Assembly (NCBI RefSeq): GCF_018143015.1
Contig: NC_054742.1
Coordinates: forward strand, 14,863,632-14,927,631
DNA length: 64,000 nucleotides
Source of the DNA: Lytechinus variegatus
Lineage: Eukaryota > Echinodermata > Echinoidea > Temnopleuroida > Toxopneustidae
Direction of reading: 5' to 3'
A program made the position numbers and the translations under genes. The notes beneath the pieces were generated by a model. It saw only the letters and a program-made list of their open reading frames with translations. It searched no databases and was not told the DNA's origin. Shown here in pieces: positions 35,437 to 47,700 of this stretch (its first letter is position 1; each line of letters opens with the position of its first letter).

Positions 35437-36290
35437 CAGATGATATGAAGATAGCCTGAAAGGAATATGTTTGCATATTATATCTTTAACTTGTACCTTG
35501 TAAATATTGTGGTGAAATGAGAAAGAGACCAACACTAAAACCATGGTCTCCTCATTAGAGAGTGCATTGTATTAGAGTTACCCATATCATTCTTTCAGTC
35601 AGATCGTCTTGTCATCAAATTTTGTATCGATACCCATTCTTAGAATTTCTTACAATTATTGAATTCTAGGATGTTTTGGTTTCATACTGCAATCAGATAT
35701 TCTATAAATTCATGCAAAATATGGAGATTTGGAAGATAAAGGTTCCTCATGGAATGAAATTGTATCTTGTTCATAAGCAGAGAATGACAGGTTTTTGAGT
35801 CGTAATGCATTATTGAGTTAATATGATAAATTCCTACCGAGAAATATTCAATCATTCAAGACAAAGGTGTTTTGACAAAGTAGTATGAACATGGCTTTTC
35901 AATGACTTCAGATGTACAATACCCCAATCTTGCAGAAATATTGCTAATGCACTTCAGTGAACTTTGCAAATCCCTTTTTCATGCACGCATCGAAGTTTCA
36001 AAATTTTGCAGTATTTCGACCGAGATGCACATGAATGGAGGCAGCCAGAATGTTGTAATCTACACAACTTCTTTTGTCTACTCTGCAGAGGAAATGATTG
36101 TGTAAGCATAATATGATCAAACATATAAGTGAGCCTCTAATGTGGTTTTGCAGATGCATTTAATGAGCCCTACTTATCACAATGTTACTGAATATTGTAT
36201 TTTCTAGAGGGACCTAGTTGCAAATTGCCACAAAACAAGCCTAGGATTTGTATTCTTACTAAATTGAATAATAATAAAAAATATGTACTT
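35437..36290 (+). other. CHCHD3: probable MIC19 3' untranslated region
   Basis: AT-rich sequence after the stop with no coding or repeat signature. An AATAAA lies at 36273-36278, giving a plausible poly(A) site near 36290. The end is an estimate. Confidence 0.45.
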
Positions 36291-36446
36291 CATACTTGTT
36301 ACATACAAGAACATGAATTTATTTAGGGCTTCACTGCTTGTCCATTCATTACCAAGAGTGGAATCACATTCTATGGATAAGTGTAATGTAAGACATGCAG
36401 AGGATCTTGTACTAAATGGCTCTACATATCCTGTTACTTAGAATAT

Positions 36447-36720
36447 TTGGAGTTCCATTGTTACTTAGGATATTGTGAGTTAGAAGGTTGCGAGTTCGAT
36501 TCCAACTCTGCCATTGTCTCCACTTTGATAAAAAGGCCCAAGAGTGATATCGGTCGTCTATTATGTCAGCCACTATGGCTGATTAATCTAGACGTAAAAT
36601 GTTTCCAAGGTAATTGGTTATATGCCAGCTTGGCGTTTACCAGCAAAAAATGCTGTCCTGCCGAGTTCCTACGGGAGTTACCACAACAGAAACAGAATAT
36701 GGTCTCTGAGCAATCTCAAT
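36447..36720 (+). mobile_element. possible tRNA-derived SINE
   Basis: A B-box-like aaggttgcgagttcgattcc at 36484-36503 followed by a body with ggtaattggttatatgccag. The A box is weak (ttgtgagttagaagg). No repeat partner in the window, so the call rests on the B box. Confidence 0.4.
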
Positions 36721-36829
36721 CAGATAAGTAGAAAGTGGAAATATGATCAGAAAATAAAATTTTAATATTAACGTTGAATCACAATTGATCCCGGATTATA
36801 TGTTTACCTTTTTTGTCAGTTTGGAGGAA

Positions 36830-37280
36830 TTAATTCGTAATCTGTGTCAAAGATTGAGAGAGAAAGTAACTCTTTGAAAATATGAACTTGTGTGAGAACA
36901 GAAAAGTAAAATAGATTAAAATTTGAGAGAAACTGGACAGTCATTAAGAGTGTCATGAGCATGTGAATGTTGAGACCACTATTGAAAACTTCCCCACGAA
37001 TGGTGCAACCAAAATGTGTGATTTCGCACATTAAATCTCTCCCCTTCGAAGACAAAAAAAACAATCCAAAATATCTTTTTTACTCACTTTAAGGATAGTA
37101 CAAAATCTTTGTCCATGATATATGTGTGAAACCTGAATAACGTGTCTCCGTATGAAAAGAAAAACCATATCTACTGATGGAATTGATGAAGAGACATTTT
37201 ATGTGAAATTATGTACAAGAGAAATTCCACAATAGGGAAGTTGATCATGTGACATCATGCATCTTGGTCAATGCAATAAA
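36830..37280. repeat. decayed foldback-MITE relative
   Basis: Shares tgagagagaaagtaactctt, atgtgtgatttcgcacatta and atcatgtgacatcatgcatc phrases with the element at 33045-33625, but the arms are weak. Confidence 0.45.
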
Positions 37281-38325
37281 GGGCCCCTGCTATCAAAATT
37301 GACCCCAAAAATGAAATTTACACATATGACATGATTTTTCATGGTGATTCTGAATATGACAATTTCTTTTTTTAAATCAATAACTAGCCAATTTTTGATG
37401 CCTCCCAAGCTATGCCACTCCCCCAAAAAAGGCATGTACGCTCACCCGACTTGATGACGCGTGCAACGCCAATGCCAGACAGTCCTTACCTTTCACATCG
37501 TAGATATTGTCCACTTAACTCTTTGCCCGCCATTGACAGAATCACTCCTGCGCCACATTAATTTCAAGATGCAACCTTAAGAGGGGATTTGCATGGACTA
37601 CTCTCATTCAGCTCACAATAGGTTTTGATTGGTTTATTGTAAAGAAAAGCTTTGTGTGTACCAGAGTACAATGCGATGCTGTATGTGACTCGAGTCGATC
37701 AAAGCGTGCAAATAGTTTATCTCAGCATATCATAAATTTGACTGAAATTAGGAATGACCACTGAAGGGCATCTTTATGGAATTTGTCAGATGCACATTGT
37801 TCATTAAGAAAATGTTTTCATTCGTTGTCCATCAGTGGTCATTCCTAATAATGAATTTCAGTCAAATCAATAAGCTGAGATCATTTAATGTATGATATCT
37901 ATGATGGCAAAGGTGAGAATTGCCTTGCATTTAAAGTGACGTGCGTTGTCAAGTCACATGATCGCACATACCATTTTTTGAGGGATGGAGCTTAGCCTTT
38001 AGCGAGCCTGAGAATTTATAGAATGTCTGAAAAATTATAGGCTGGTTTACTGACAAAGTTTCAAAGCCCACGTCAGTTGGGTTGTAGGGACCCTAAAAAC
38101 TCACTATAAAGAAAGTTTAATCCAGTTTGCATTGTGTCTAGTATGCCTAAATTCTTGGTAAAGCCAAGGGTCAGTAATTTGAATTATCATTCCAATATTA
38201 CAAAAGTGTAGTGGTCAATGGATGTTTTTCAGCCATAAGAATTCAAACTTGGCCATTTTTTCAGCCGTTCAAATGTAAATCCGGCATTTTATCTAAAATT
38301 TTCAGCCCATTTCATGCTTAAAGGA
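37280..38325. other. intergenic DNA between the convergent genes
   Basis: No gene seen. One inverted pair: gaaattaggaatgaccactg at 37744 and cagtggtcattcctaataat at 37831, with ctcagcat/aagctgagat outside it, suggests a small foldback of about 150 bp. Confidence 0.45.
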
Positions 38326-39721
38326 ATACTCTGGGCGGAAAATATTTATATCTTAAATAAATAGAGTGAAAAATTCATAGATCAAAATGCAGAAAATTTC
38401 ATAAAAATCTGATAACAAATGGTGAAGTTATAGAATTTTAAAGTTTGGCAATATATTGTGAAAATAGTTTAATATGCATAACATTATGAATATTCATTAG
38501 ATGGGCTGATGTCACATCCTCACTTTCCTTTTTGTCTCGCCCACCAGAGGTGAAGGCGAGACTTGTAGTCCAGTCATTTTAAATTTTCACTTGGAACAAA
38601 TTGCAACAGAATTTATTCCAATGCAGAACGTTTCTTTGAGGTCCATAGAAGACCATACTAAAAGTCCCAGAAAATCCGAATAGGGGAATGTGTTCTAATT
38701 TGCATAAACATAATGGTTAATTTTGGTCATATTCGCTCATTTAGTTTACGTAGCAGACGACGCCAATGTATACTATGTACTCAGACCCGATTACAAATCA
38801 TATCAATTCCGGCCTCAATATACTATAAACATTGACTTCCTCAAACTATCGCTGTATCATAAATATCAGTAAGCAAAGATTTATACCACAAGAACATTGT
38901 TACTATTAACATTAAATACAAAAATTCGATTCTGTTTGGACTGTATTAATTGTTTTACATGAAAGGGTCTAGGCACGGGAACTATCATATGCTAGTCACG
39001 TGACATTGTACACCAAAATAATGACATTTTCTGCTTGCTCGATCTCAAAGTTCAAGAGAAAAATAAGATGTATAGCTATTAGACCTGCCACATCCTATTA
39101 TACTACTATTTAACTGTATACCAAAGTAGCACTTTTTCCGTATTTTGCCACTTTATGGGAAAAATCTGTCAATTTGGAGCCCCTGAAGAGGGAAGGGGTC
39201 GATGCGCCGTATTTTGCCAATTTATGGGAAAATCTGTCAATTTGGAGTCCTTGAAGAGGGAAGGGTCGATGCGCTGATAGACTAAACCTACTCATCTTTA
39301 AGTTACAAATAATAAAAGTGACTTAACCATATAGCAGAAATGCCTTTTGCCCGAATGGGGGGGTCAAAAACTGCAATTTTGAGACTTCAGGAACCCCTAA
39401 GGGAGGTAGGCTTTGCTGAGCCAGCACTTCTTTATTGTAGTTGATAGAGGAAAATCTTTTTTTATCTCCAAGTGGTTACGAAACAATGAAAGAAGTTTGC
39501 TATAGAGCAGAAACAACGTTTTGCCTTAATAGGGGCTCCAAATTGACAGATTTTCCCCATAAATTATAAATAAAATAAGGAGGGGAAAATAGGCAAAAAA
39601 GGGAGACTTAGGGAACCCCTGAGGGGTAGGCTTTGCTGAGCCAGAACTTCTTTATATGTAGCTGATATAAAGGATTGTTTTAATCTCCAAGTGGTTACGA
39701 AACAATGAAAGTGGTTTGCTA

Positions 39722-39764
<43 letters not shown>

Positions 39765-39772
<8 letters not shown>

Positions 39773-39928
39773 AATAAAGTTACACAGATAACGTGTGGTT
39801 CATCAGTACTTTATTGATTTGCTACTCGCAGTTTCACGCAGATGCGATCTTCAGGCAACAATAAAGAGTAGCAAATCAATAAAGTACTGATGAACCACAC
39901 GTTATCTGTGTAACTTTATTTATTTTAT
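39765..39928. repeat. perfect 63-bp inverted repeat, 38-bp loop
   Basis: Arms 39765-39827 and 39866-39928 are exact reverse complements by eye, starting ataaaataaataaagttaca and including gtgtggttcatcagtact. Perfect identity in such a decayed neighbourhood points to recent formation or conversion. Confidence 0.9.
39819..39858 (-). ncRNA. compact type I hammerhead ribozyme fold
   Basis: Read on the - strand from 39858: stem I strand TTGC (39858-39855), core CTGAAGA (39854-39848), stem II CGCA with TGCG (39846-39843 and 39840-39837), GAA (39835-39833), stem III ACT with AGT closed by GCG (39832-39824), then the cleavage-site A at 39823 and stem I strand GCAA (39822-39819). All conserved core bases (CUGANGA, GAAA, U16.1) are present. 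Weak points: a U-U mismatch at the base of stem II and a 2-nt loop, so stem II probably opens to 3 bp. The very short stem III is as reported for Penelope-like hammerheads. Confidence 0.7.
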
Positions 39929-42795
39929 TTCATGCTCTGCCTCATCACAGACATCGAGCACTCTTCTTTACAAGGATAGCATTCACCAAGTGTATATATA
40001 TATATATATATATATATAAACATTTTTGCATCAATGAGGGCTCCGAATTGATAGATTTTTCCATAAATAGGCAAAATATGGAAAAGGGATGGTTGACTTC
40101 GGCAAACCCCTGAGAGGTAGGGTTTGCTGTGCCAGCACTTCTTTGTATGTAGCTGATGGAGGAAAATCTAATTTTGTTATCTCCAAATGGTTCCAAAGAA
40201 TAAAAGTGGTCTACTGCAAAGGGGGAAACGCCTTTTACCTCATTGGGGCTCCAAAATTTTACAAGAAATGGGTAAAATACGCTTAAGGGGTGGGGTGATT
40301 TCAGCACCTGCCTAAAGGATGTAGGCTTTGATATGCCAGCAATTCTTTATACGTAGCACATAGACAAAAGGCTACTCTTTTGTTTCCAAGTGGTTTTAAA
40401 AACATTAAAAGTGGCTTACACTGTAGCAGAAACATCTTTTTGCCTCAATGAGGGCTCCGGATTTATAGATTTTTCCATAAATTGACAAAATATGGAAAAG
40501 GGTTGATTGACTTTGATTGACTTATCCCCGTAGGGGATAGACTTTGCTGTACCAGCACTTCTTTAAATTTAGCTGATAGAAGAAAATCTATTTTTTCATC
40601 CCCAAGTGCTTACAAAACAATTAAATCGGTTTACTGCAAAGGGGAAACGCCTATTGCCTCAATGGAGCTAAAAATTGTGCGAATTTTCCAAGAAATGAGC
40701 AAAATACAAAAAGGGGTTGGTGACTTCAGAAGACCCCTGAAAGGGTAGGCTTTGATGTGCCATCACTTCTTTATATGTAACTCAAAGAGAAAAGCCTGCT
40801 CTTTTGCCTCCAAGTGATTTCTAGACAATAAAAGTTTTTTTCTTTGTAGCAAAACACCGCGTTGTCACATTGGGGCTCCAAAAAGCACGATATTTTTAAT
40901 AGTTGAGCTACGGATAAGGGAGTAACTTTGACAAGCTATTGCGGGACTATGCTGTGATGTTCTTGAACGTAATTGCATACAGCATGCAGATCAGTTATGC
41001 ATCCTCTAACTTTTTCTAAGAAATTTCATTAACATAAATGTTACTTTCAAATGAAGAAAAAGCCCTTTGCCGACATATCAATTTAAGTAATATACACCTT
41101 TGTATCGCCAGACGTCATTGTATTTACGCTTGTTAGTCACACCAACAAAGGCGAGGCAAGACCGATTTAGTATATTGTACTATCTTCAAAGGCATCCAAG
41201 CGATCGCGTTGTAGTCGATATAAAAGACTGACTGGACACGGAGGTTGGTTTTTGGTGTCACTTTATCGCAATATCGCATAATACATTCGGATGTATTTGC
41301 CCTTAATCTAAGCAAGTTAAGACATTAATACTGTTATGAAGCATATCATTTTTTTCGTTGATATATCCCCTTTCTTGTCGAATGCTGATATTTTACATTA
41401 GTTGTTGATGCTAATGTTAAAACAGAAAGATTTCAATGCACATGCAAATTTTAGACCGAAAACACGAAAATTTACGCATAATTTCTCACATTTTTCGAAA
41501 AATATGAACCGGACAGTCCCGGAAACGATTGCAACCGATTTATGATATCTTAATCATAGTGAATTGCGTATTCATTTCAAGATTTTTCCATTATCTGTAC
41601 AAAAAATATTAAGGATAAGGCATATCAATTAATTTTGGCAGCCATCTTGGATTTATGCAAATTAGATGCCTTTCCCATATTCGGAAAGTTTGGGACTTTT
41701 AGTATGTTGTACTAGGGACCTTACAGAAATGCATTGTGATAAAAAAAATTCTGTTGCAATTTGTTCCAAGTTTGGTCAAAATTTGGGCTAAAATGACTGG
41801 GCTATTGGGGATCCAAATGTCATCCGTCTGTTGCAAACCTTATGACACATAACTCCGCACCCATACGTCACCTTATGACACATAACTCCGCACCCATACG
41901 TCACTTTTCAACAAAATTTGGATGGTAGATGGACTTGGGGGACCTGCATGTTAGGCTGCAGTCAGAGGTCACATGGTAAGGTCAAAGGTCATTAAAGTTT
42001 ACATGCAAGACTCTTATGACGCCTAACTCCACAGCCGTAAGTCACTTTTCAACCAAACTTGGATAGAAGATGTACTTGGGGGACCTGCATGTTATGCTGC
42101 AGTTGGAGGTCACATGGTAAGGTCAAAGGTCATTTTCAAGTCAATTTTAAAATTAACATCAATTACATGCAAGACTCTTTAAGACACCTAACTCCTCAAC
42201 CATAATTCACTTTTCAACCAAACTTAGATGGTAGATGTACTTTGGGGACCTGCATATCATACTGCAGTGGGAGGTCACATGGTCAGGCCAAAGGTCATTT
42301 TCAGGTCAACTTTAAAGTTTACATGCAAGACTCTCTTATGATACCTTACTCTGCAGTTGCGTGGCCTAGCAAATCATGATATTTTTGGTCATATTCATTA
42401 TTGGGTGAGACACAAAATCGCTTATGCCTTGTTCTTATGTTATTATATAAAATCATAGTTGTTTCATTTTATTCACACATTTGTGAATGATAAGTCTCCC
42501 TTGTAATGTAATAAGTTGTTATACCAATAGTTTTGGTTCTTGAAGGAAAAAAATTGAATAAACCTAATTTCATAATAAAATACAAACGAACAAATGGGGA
42601 TATGACATCAATTTGGTCATTGAATATTCATGAAGACATGCCCAGAACTGTTTCACAGGAATAATGCAAATCTTTTATATGCCATAACTGTTATATCTTG
42701 TCCAATTTTGATCAAATTTTCTGTATTTTGTTTTTTCTGATTTTTCTTAATCTCTTCAAATTACATCATTTTCAGCCTGGAGTACCCCTTTAAGG

Positions 42796-44511
42796 ATGTT
42801 ATTAAAAAAAAATATACAGATGTTTTATTTCTATCCAGCACCCTATCAAAATAAAATTTGATGTAAAATCATTAGTTATCCATTAAAACAATTTATTGTT
42901 TTATAGCCTCTACATCATAATTGTTTTGGGCACATGCATTCTTATAATCTGGTTATTAATTGGAATAGTTACTGTAAGATACATTTACTTTGGGGGATTT
43001 TATTTACCAAAATTAGAGATATGATTTAAACTTAAAGTATTTTGTGGATATTGTACACAGGAAAAATGCAACAATCACATCTAATAAAATAAATATATAT
43101 GTACATTATTCTAATACATGTTTATTCATTCACAAAATTGATATTTCTATAATGTATGGGAAGATACCATTTGCACAAAATATTTTCAGCACCAATTATT
43201 TTCTTTTCCAATCAAGAGGAAACTTTAGACGGCATTCGCTTTAATCATATCCAGCAACTCTGAAAGGACAGGACAATTTAGTCAGTGTTGACGACTACAG
43301 TGCTTTGATATACATATTCAAGCTCTGTTATCCAATCTTATTTTTTACAGACTTTGGATAAAATGATGCTAAGTGAAAAATTCTTCATTTCATACACGAT
43401 AATGCCAAAAAGTAAAGGTCACCAAAAATGTGAAATTATAAATTGAATTATGTCAACAGAGAGGGAGAGAAGAGAGAAATAGCAATTTCAGTACAATCTT
43501 CTGGGAAACAAACTAACAGCATTTTTAAGACCTCTCCTTGTTTTTGTTAATGGGTTAAAACTTGAAACAGTGATATGCAAATTAGAGAGTTTATGTCAAT
43601 GTAAGATAAATTTTCTTATATACTTTAAAGTACATCATATAAAAATTTCTATTTCCAACTGTCGTTAACTCCTCAAGGAATCCTCATTCTAATTTATTCT
43701 AACAGAAAGACATCTTTGTGAAAGAAGAATGAACATAAAAACAATTTCATATGCCACAATTAAAAAGAAAAAATGAGATATAGTATTGACTGCAAACAAA
43801 GTATTTCATATCAAAGAGGTTGACATGTGGTGCTCCATAAAGTTCTCAAACTCTTTAATGATTATTAGCACAAGGCCTAATTAAATAACTATCGATCAAC
43901 CAAAGTCATGAATTTTTTTTCAAAATGTGGCTTTTCTTGTAAATGGACAGAGCATAAAATCACACTGATAAGAACACTTTGCAAATCTTTGATTGCTTTT
44001 TAAGGCTCCATAATCTCGAGAATTTGAACAGTAAACAAAGAGGTAGATAAGGTGCATTGCAAAAAAAAACCTACTGATGACATAGGTCTAATCCATATCA
44101 ATTGGATGGGCATAGACATTCATTTCCAAGTTTAAATAAAAGTAGTGCACACCATTTGATCACTTGTTACTAAATCGCATTCATGCTTTCTTAGCAGTTG
44201 GATACAACAACCACACTATATCGTGCACAGTATAGTAAAATTCATTTGATGTGAATGAACAAATCAAACAGTTGCATGTTTGATGAGATTGTATTAACAA
44301 TCATTCAGTTTGACTAGATAGGTATTTTCCCCAAATGCCTTGACATGAAGTTTGCTATAATCCAGAGATATGCAATCATGGCAATGAAATGTTCTTTCTC
44401 CTTGCTGTAGCAGAATGGTTTCCTTGTAAATACCTCAATATAAATTCAATTCACTATTAACTTTCTTTCAATATCATTTTTGGTAAAGTTCTCAAAGTAA
44501 GAAACCTGCTG
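42796..44511 (-). other. IMMP2L: IMMP2L downstream region, including its 3' UTR
   Basis: AT-rich, no repeat signature or coding signal. The - strand 3' UTR must begin at 44511; its end is not clear (candidate AATAAA-type signals on the - strand occur near 43120 and 42893). Confidence 0.45.
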
Positions 44512-44721
44512 TTACGTTTTATCCCTGATTATCCCAAATTCATCTTCTAGTTCAACACTTAAAGAGTTTTCATTATCAACAAACATCTCTTCTAAGGCTA
44601 TAGCAAGACTCTCTCCCATCAAGATGGGTCTATCTGTTGGTTGATAAGACTCTACTTTCTGACATCTCCTCAATGGCCATACAATGTGACTGGCTTTGGC
44701 ATGTAGCAGACCAAGAGCAAT
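44512..44721 (-). CDS. IMMP2L: IMMP2L terminal coding exon 5
   Basis: Seventy codons including the stop, after a cttgtcag acceptor. Starts [16 protein letters not shown], matching human LGLLHAHATHILWPPERW, then runs into an acidic tail ([13 protein letters not shown]) longer than the human one. Confidence 0.93.
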   Translation of the reverse strand: MALGLLHAKASHIVWPLRRCQKVESYQPTDRPILMGESLAIALEEMFVDNENSLSVELEDEFGIIRDKT

Positions 44722-47700
44722 CTGACAAGACAAAAAATATTGTATAATATTGCACGTTTTCATGTTTGGGGAAAAAATAAGTGGCACAAGAAAGATGTAT
44801 TAAAAATGTGTTCAATAAAAAAAATATTCATCCTGACATAAACATGAAAAGAGAATATTTGCTTGAATAATAAATAGTAAATATTGAGACTAGGAGATTA
44901 CTGTCTAAAAGAATATTTGCAATTCAGTTCTTCCTTACACTAGGACCGATAAGCCTTTTAATGAAGGTCCATTGGACAAATATTGTTTTTAGTCCTACCC
45001 TGATATATATATATATATAAAAAATCATAGATCAATCTCTTGAAAAGCACTGCACTTGACAGAACTTGTGAAGGGGGACAGAATAGTCTCCAAGTTAAAT
45101 TTTACTACAGGAGTTAGAATATTAATACTTCAGAAGTAACTTTTCTACATTGAATAATAATTATCCCTGGTATTAAAAAAGATAACTTAATGTTTAGAGA
45201 ATGTATGCTGTATCTTTTTGAATGATAAAGGGAAATCCAAACTTAGTAATAAAAGAATTGTGTGAATGGGAAAATAAGAAAAACAATGGTGAAAGTTATT
45301 GGACCAGGAAAAGAAAATACAGCAGTTCAAAAATGATAATTAAATGATCTTTTGAATGATATCAAATATGCATTGTGTAAAATTTGGATTTGGGAGAAAT
45401 TAATGGCCAAACTCAGATTTACAAACTTTTTTTGAGGGGTTTAGTTAAAGATCACTGATCATTCTTACATTTGTTTTAAACTTATAAGGAATGAGTTGTC
45501 TTCTCCTTGGTACATTTCCCCTAATACGGTGGATATTTAATTTTCACATGCCATCATAAAGGAAAATATTCTGAGTGAAACTTTCAACAAAGATGACTTT
45601 TTATTAATTTTGTTTATTAGAGAAAATTGAGCAGAAGTCCCATTCTCCACACTATAAAGATATCACTATGTGTCCAATTTTAATTTCCCCAAAACCTACA
45701 GTGATTTCAACCCATTTTCCACACCATAAAGATATCACTATCTGTCCAATTTTAACTTCTCCAAACCTACAGTGATTTAAACCCATTCTCCACAATTATA
45801 AAGATATCACTATGTGTCCAATTTGAATTCCCCATACATATACCATAGTGATTTCAACTTCACTACTTACATATAAATTTCCAATGTTGTCAATTCTCAT
45901 ACAATATCAAATTTCACAAGATCTGCTTCTCTGAATTTGATTCCTCATTGAAGATAACTTTCTACTTGGTTTGGATTCCCCATTATCATCCCTACTGATA
46001 CTTACTGGTCCAAAGTAATTACTATCCAGACTGACTTCTCTATGGTCTCCTTCCAACCAGCAGTGACCCTCTGGTACAGTCACATAACGGTTTTTATATC
46101 CCAATGTTCTGCAACACAATGATTTACAAGAAAATTTAAAATCTAAAATCTCCCAAAACATGTTGAAATTTGCATAAGTCATTTTATGGCCCAAGTCCAA
46201 GCCAAATTTCAGACCAGAATATGCAAAACATGTGTTGGTAACATATTCTAGGTGAAATTTCACTTAAGTCAGAAACGGATTTCTGTGGTCCGAAGAGCTT
46301 AACTTAGGTAAAGTCACCATTATCTGATTCAGGAAAGCAGTCACAAATAAGCCCTAATCATAAGTTCTTCCTTACTATGCATTTTTTTCAAGCTTCATCA
46401 TAGTATTACATCGGCGATTGGTCTGTCACATTAAAACAAGAATTAATTTATTGTACAACGCTTACTTAGCTTGTTGTACGCGAACAAATGAGAGGTTGAA
46501 TGTTAAACATTCATACCATTGCACACAAGACGTACCATCTACACTATACCGTAGAAAATGTACCGTTGCACGGCTTTAGGAGGTGACATCACAATACGAT
46601 TTATGAAGGTGCAATACGCGTCTATAAGCCTGCTGGCTAAATGCGCAATGCTGCCCAAGGTCATGTGCGCTTGTGGGATTTTCCTTTTCGTTTTCAATTT
46701 TTTTGCTCCCTTCTCATAGATTACTGCAGGGAAAAACTCTTGTTTTTTTTTCATATTTTCGCTAAATTCTGAGGCACTGTACTACACAAATAGCGAGTAT
46801 TCTTATTCGTGCAATGGTGCGAGATTTTGCATTCGGTGAAAGAAAGAGACGCTCTATTCAATAGAGCATCTTTCTTTCACCTCATGCAAAATCTCGCAAC
46901 ATCGCACTCATGCCTTTTCACTTTGTATAATGACAAGCTGATACCTACAATGAAATATTAGATAGTTTCTTGACTGTACAGTCCTCTTTTCAAGATTCAA
47001 TCAGAAGCACGTAAGCATTGGCAGATGGTGGGCTTGGATGATCCCCCAATGTAATTAATATAGAAGAGAATGTCATGCTCCTCCACCCATCAGAGGGTAA
47101 TAACCTCCCTTTTTCAGAAATAATAACAACTTTTTGTTTTGCCTGTCTAGTTATTTTGGAAACAATAAAATCATTTGACAATGAGAACCATTTTCCCCTC
47201 AAATTCTTGCAAAACAAAACTAGAATATTGTTCTAACCCCTCCCTCACCCCATAAATAGGTAACCGTAATACCGGATCCACTCTTGCACACATCGCTCAT
47301 ACTTGGATTGTGATCATTTTGAGCAGTCAATGGTCATGACATCACAATGCATTTTATAAATCTCTTTATTAAATTGAAAGTCTCTATTAAATGTTGATTT
47401 CATTTAAAATTAAGTGCTAATCTAAAATAGATTACAACAAAAGATTTACCACAATAATTGTAAGACCAATAGACCAACAAAGGGCAGTCAAACTTACCTT
47501 ATTGTATCTCCTTCAAGAGCAATAACCCTTTTAATTAAAACTTCCCGAGGGTGATGAGGAGAGCTGGCAATAAAAAATAAATGAATTACATGTAAAAAAC
47601 AAATAAAAAATCAAGACTTGAAAAGTTGAAAGTGCTGGTTAAACATACATGGTGACTGCATCACACATGATATTGAACGATAATTTTTTTTGATTGGTAG

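Larger units (their letters stand above)
39721..40018 (-). mobile_element. fourth level: Penelope-like retroelement 3' remnant between (TA)n runs
   Basis: A (TA)n run (39724-39766) adjoins a 63-bp inverted repeat whose loop folds as a hammerhead ribozyme on the - strand; then about 65 bp and a second (TA)n run (39995-40018). Penelope-like elements are known to carry hammerhead ribozymes in their terminal repeats; insertion between two (TA)n runs would fit a TA-rich target. No reverse transcriptase or GIY-YIG sequence remains. Confidence 0.65.
39110..40900. repeat. about 300-bp tandem repeat inside the TIR element
   Basis: Six or so diverged units built on ggtaggctttgctgagccag, cacttctttatatgtagctg, ctccaagtggttacgaaaca and ggctccaaattgacagattt. 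The Penelope-like remnant and (TA)n interrupt one unit at 39721-40018. Confidence 0.75.
38566..41804. mobile_element. third level: 3.24-kb TIR element with internal tandem repeats
   Basis: Ends tagtccagtcatttta and, inverted, taaaatgactgggcta, flanked by TTG on both sides (38563-38565 and 41805-41807). Removing the element and one TTG restores gacttggggatccaaat exactly as in the copy at 21143. Inverted similarity continues for about 180 bp (ttggaacaaattgcaacaga; catactaaaagtccca). No transposase ORF. Confidence 0.85.
38533..42432. repeat. second level: TGTCTCGCCCACC-family tandem-array element, split
   Basis: Left end tgtctcgcccaccagaggtg at 38533, then only about 30 bp before the third-level insertion. 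It resumes at 41805 with ggggatccaaatgtcatccg and three units of cttatgacacataactccgc and gacctgcatgttatgctgca, ending gggtgagacacaaaatcgct. A 33-bp piece is duplicated in tandem at about 41842-41905. Confidence 0.85.
38325..42795. mobile_element. outer foldback MITE of a four-level nest
   Basis: The left half (38325-38532) starts aaaggaatactctgggcgga and holds attcattagatgggctgatg; the right half (42433-42795) resumes at cttgttcttatgttattata and ends gcctggagtacccctttaag. Joined, the halves match the uninterrupted copies at 23488-23915 and 55170-55732. Confidence 0.8.

Noticed and set aside
45907..46005. IMMP2L exon 4 extended to read [10 protein letters not shown]
   Set aside because: The extension starts exactly at a gtaagt donor, and the exon 5 start (IALGLLHA) restores the conserved sequence in phase.
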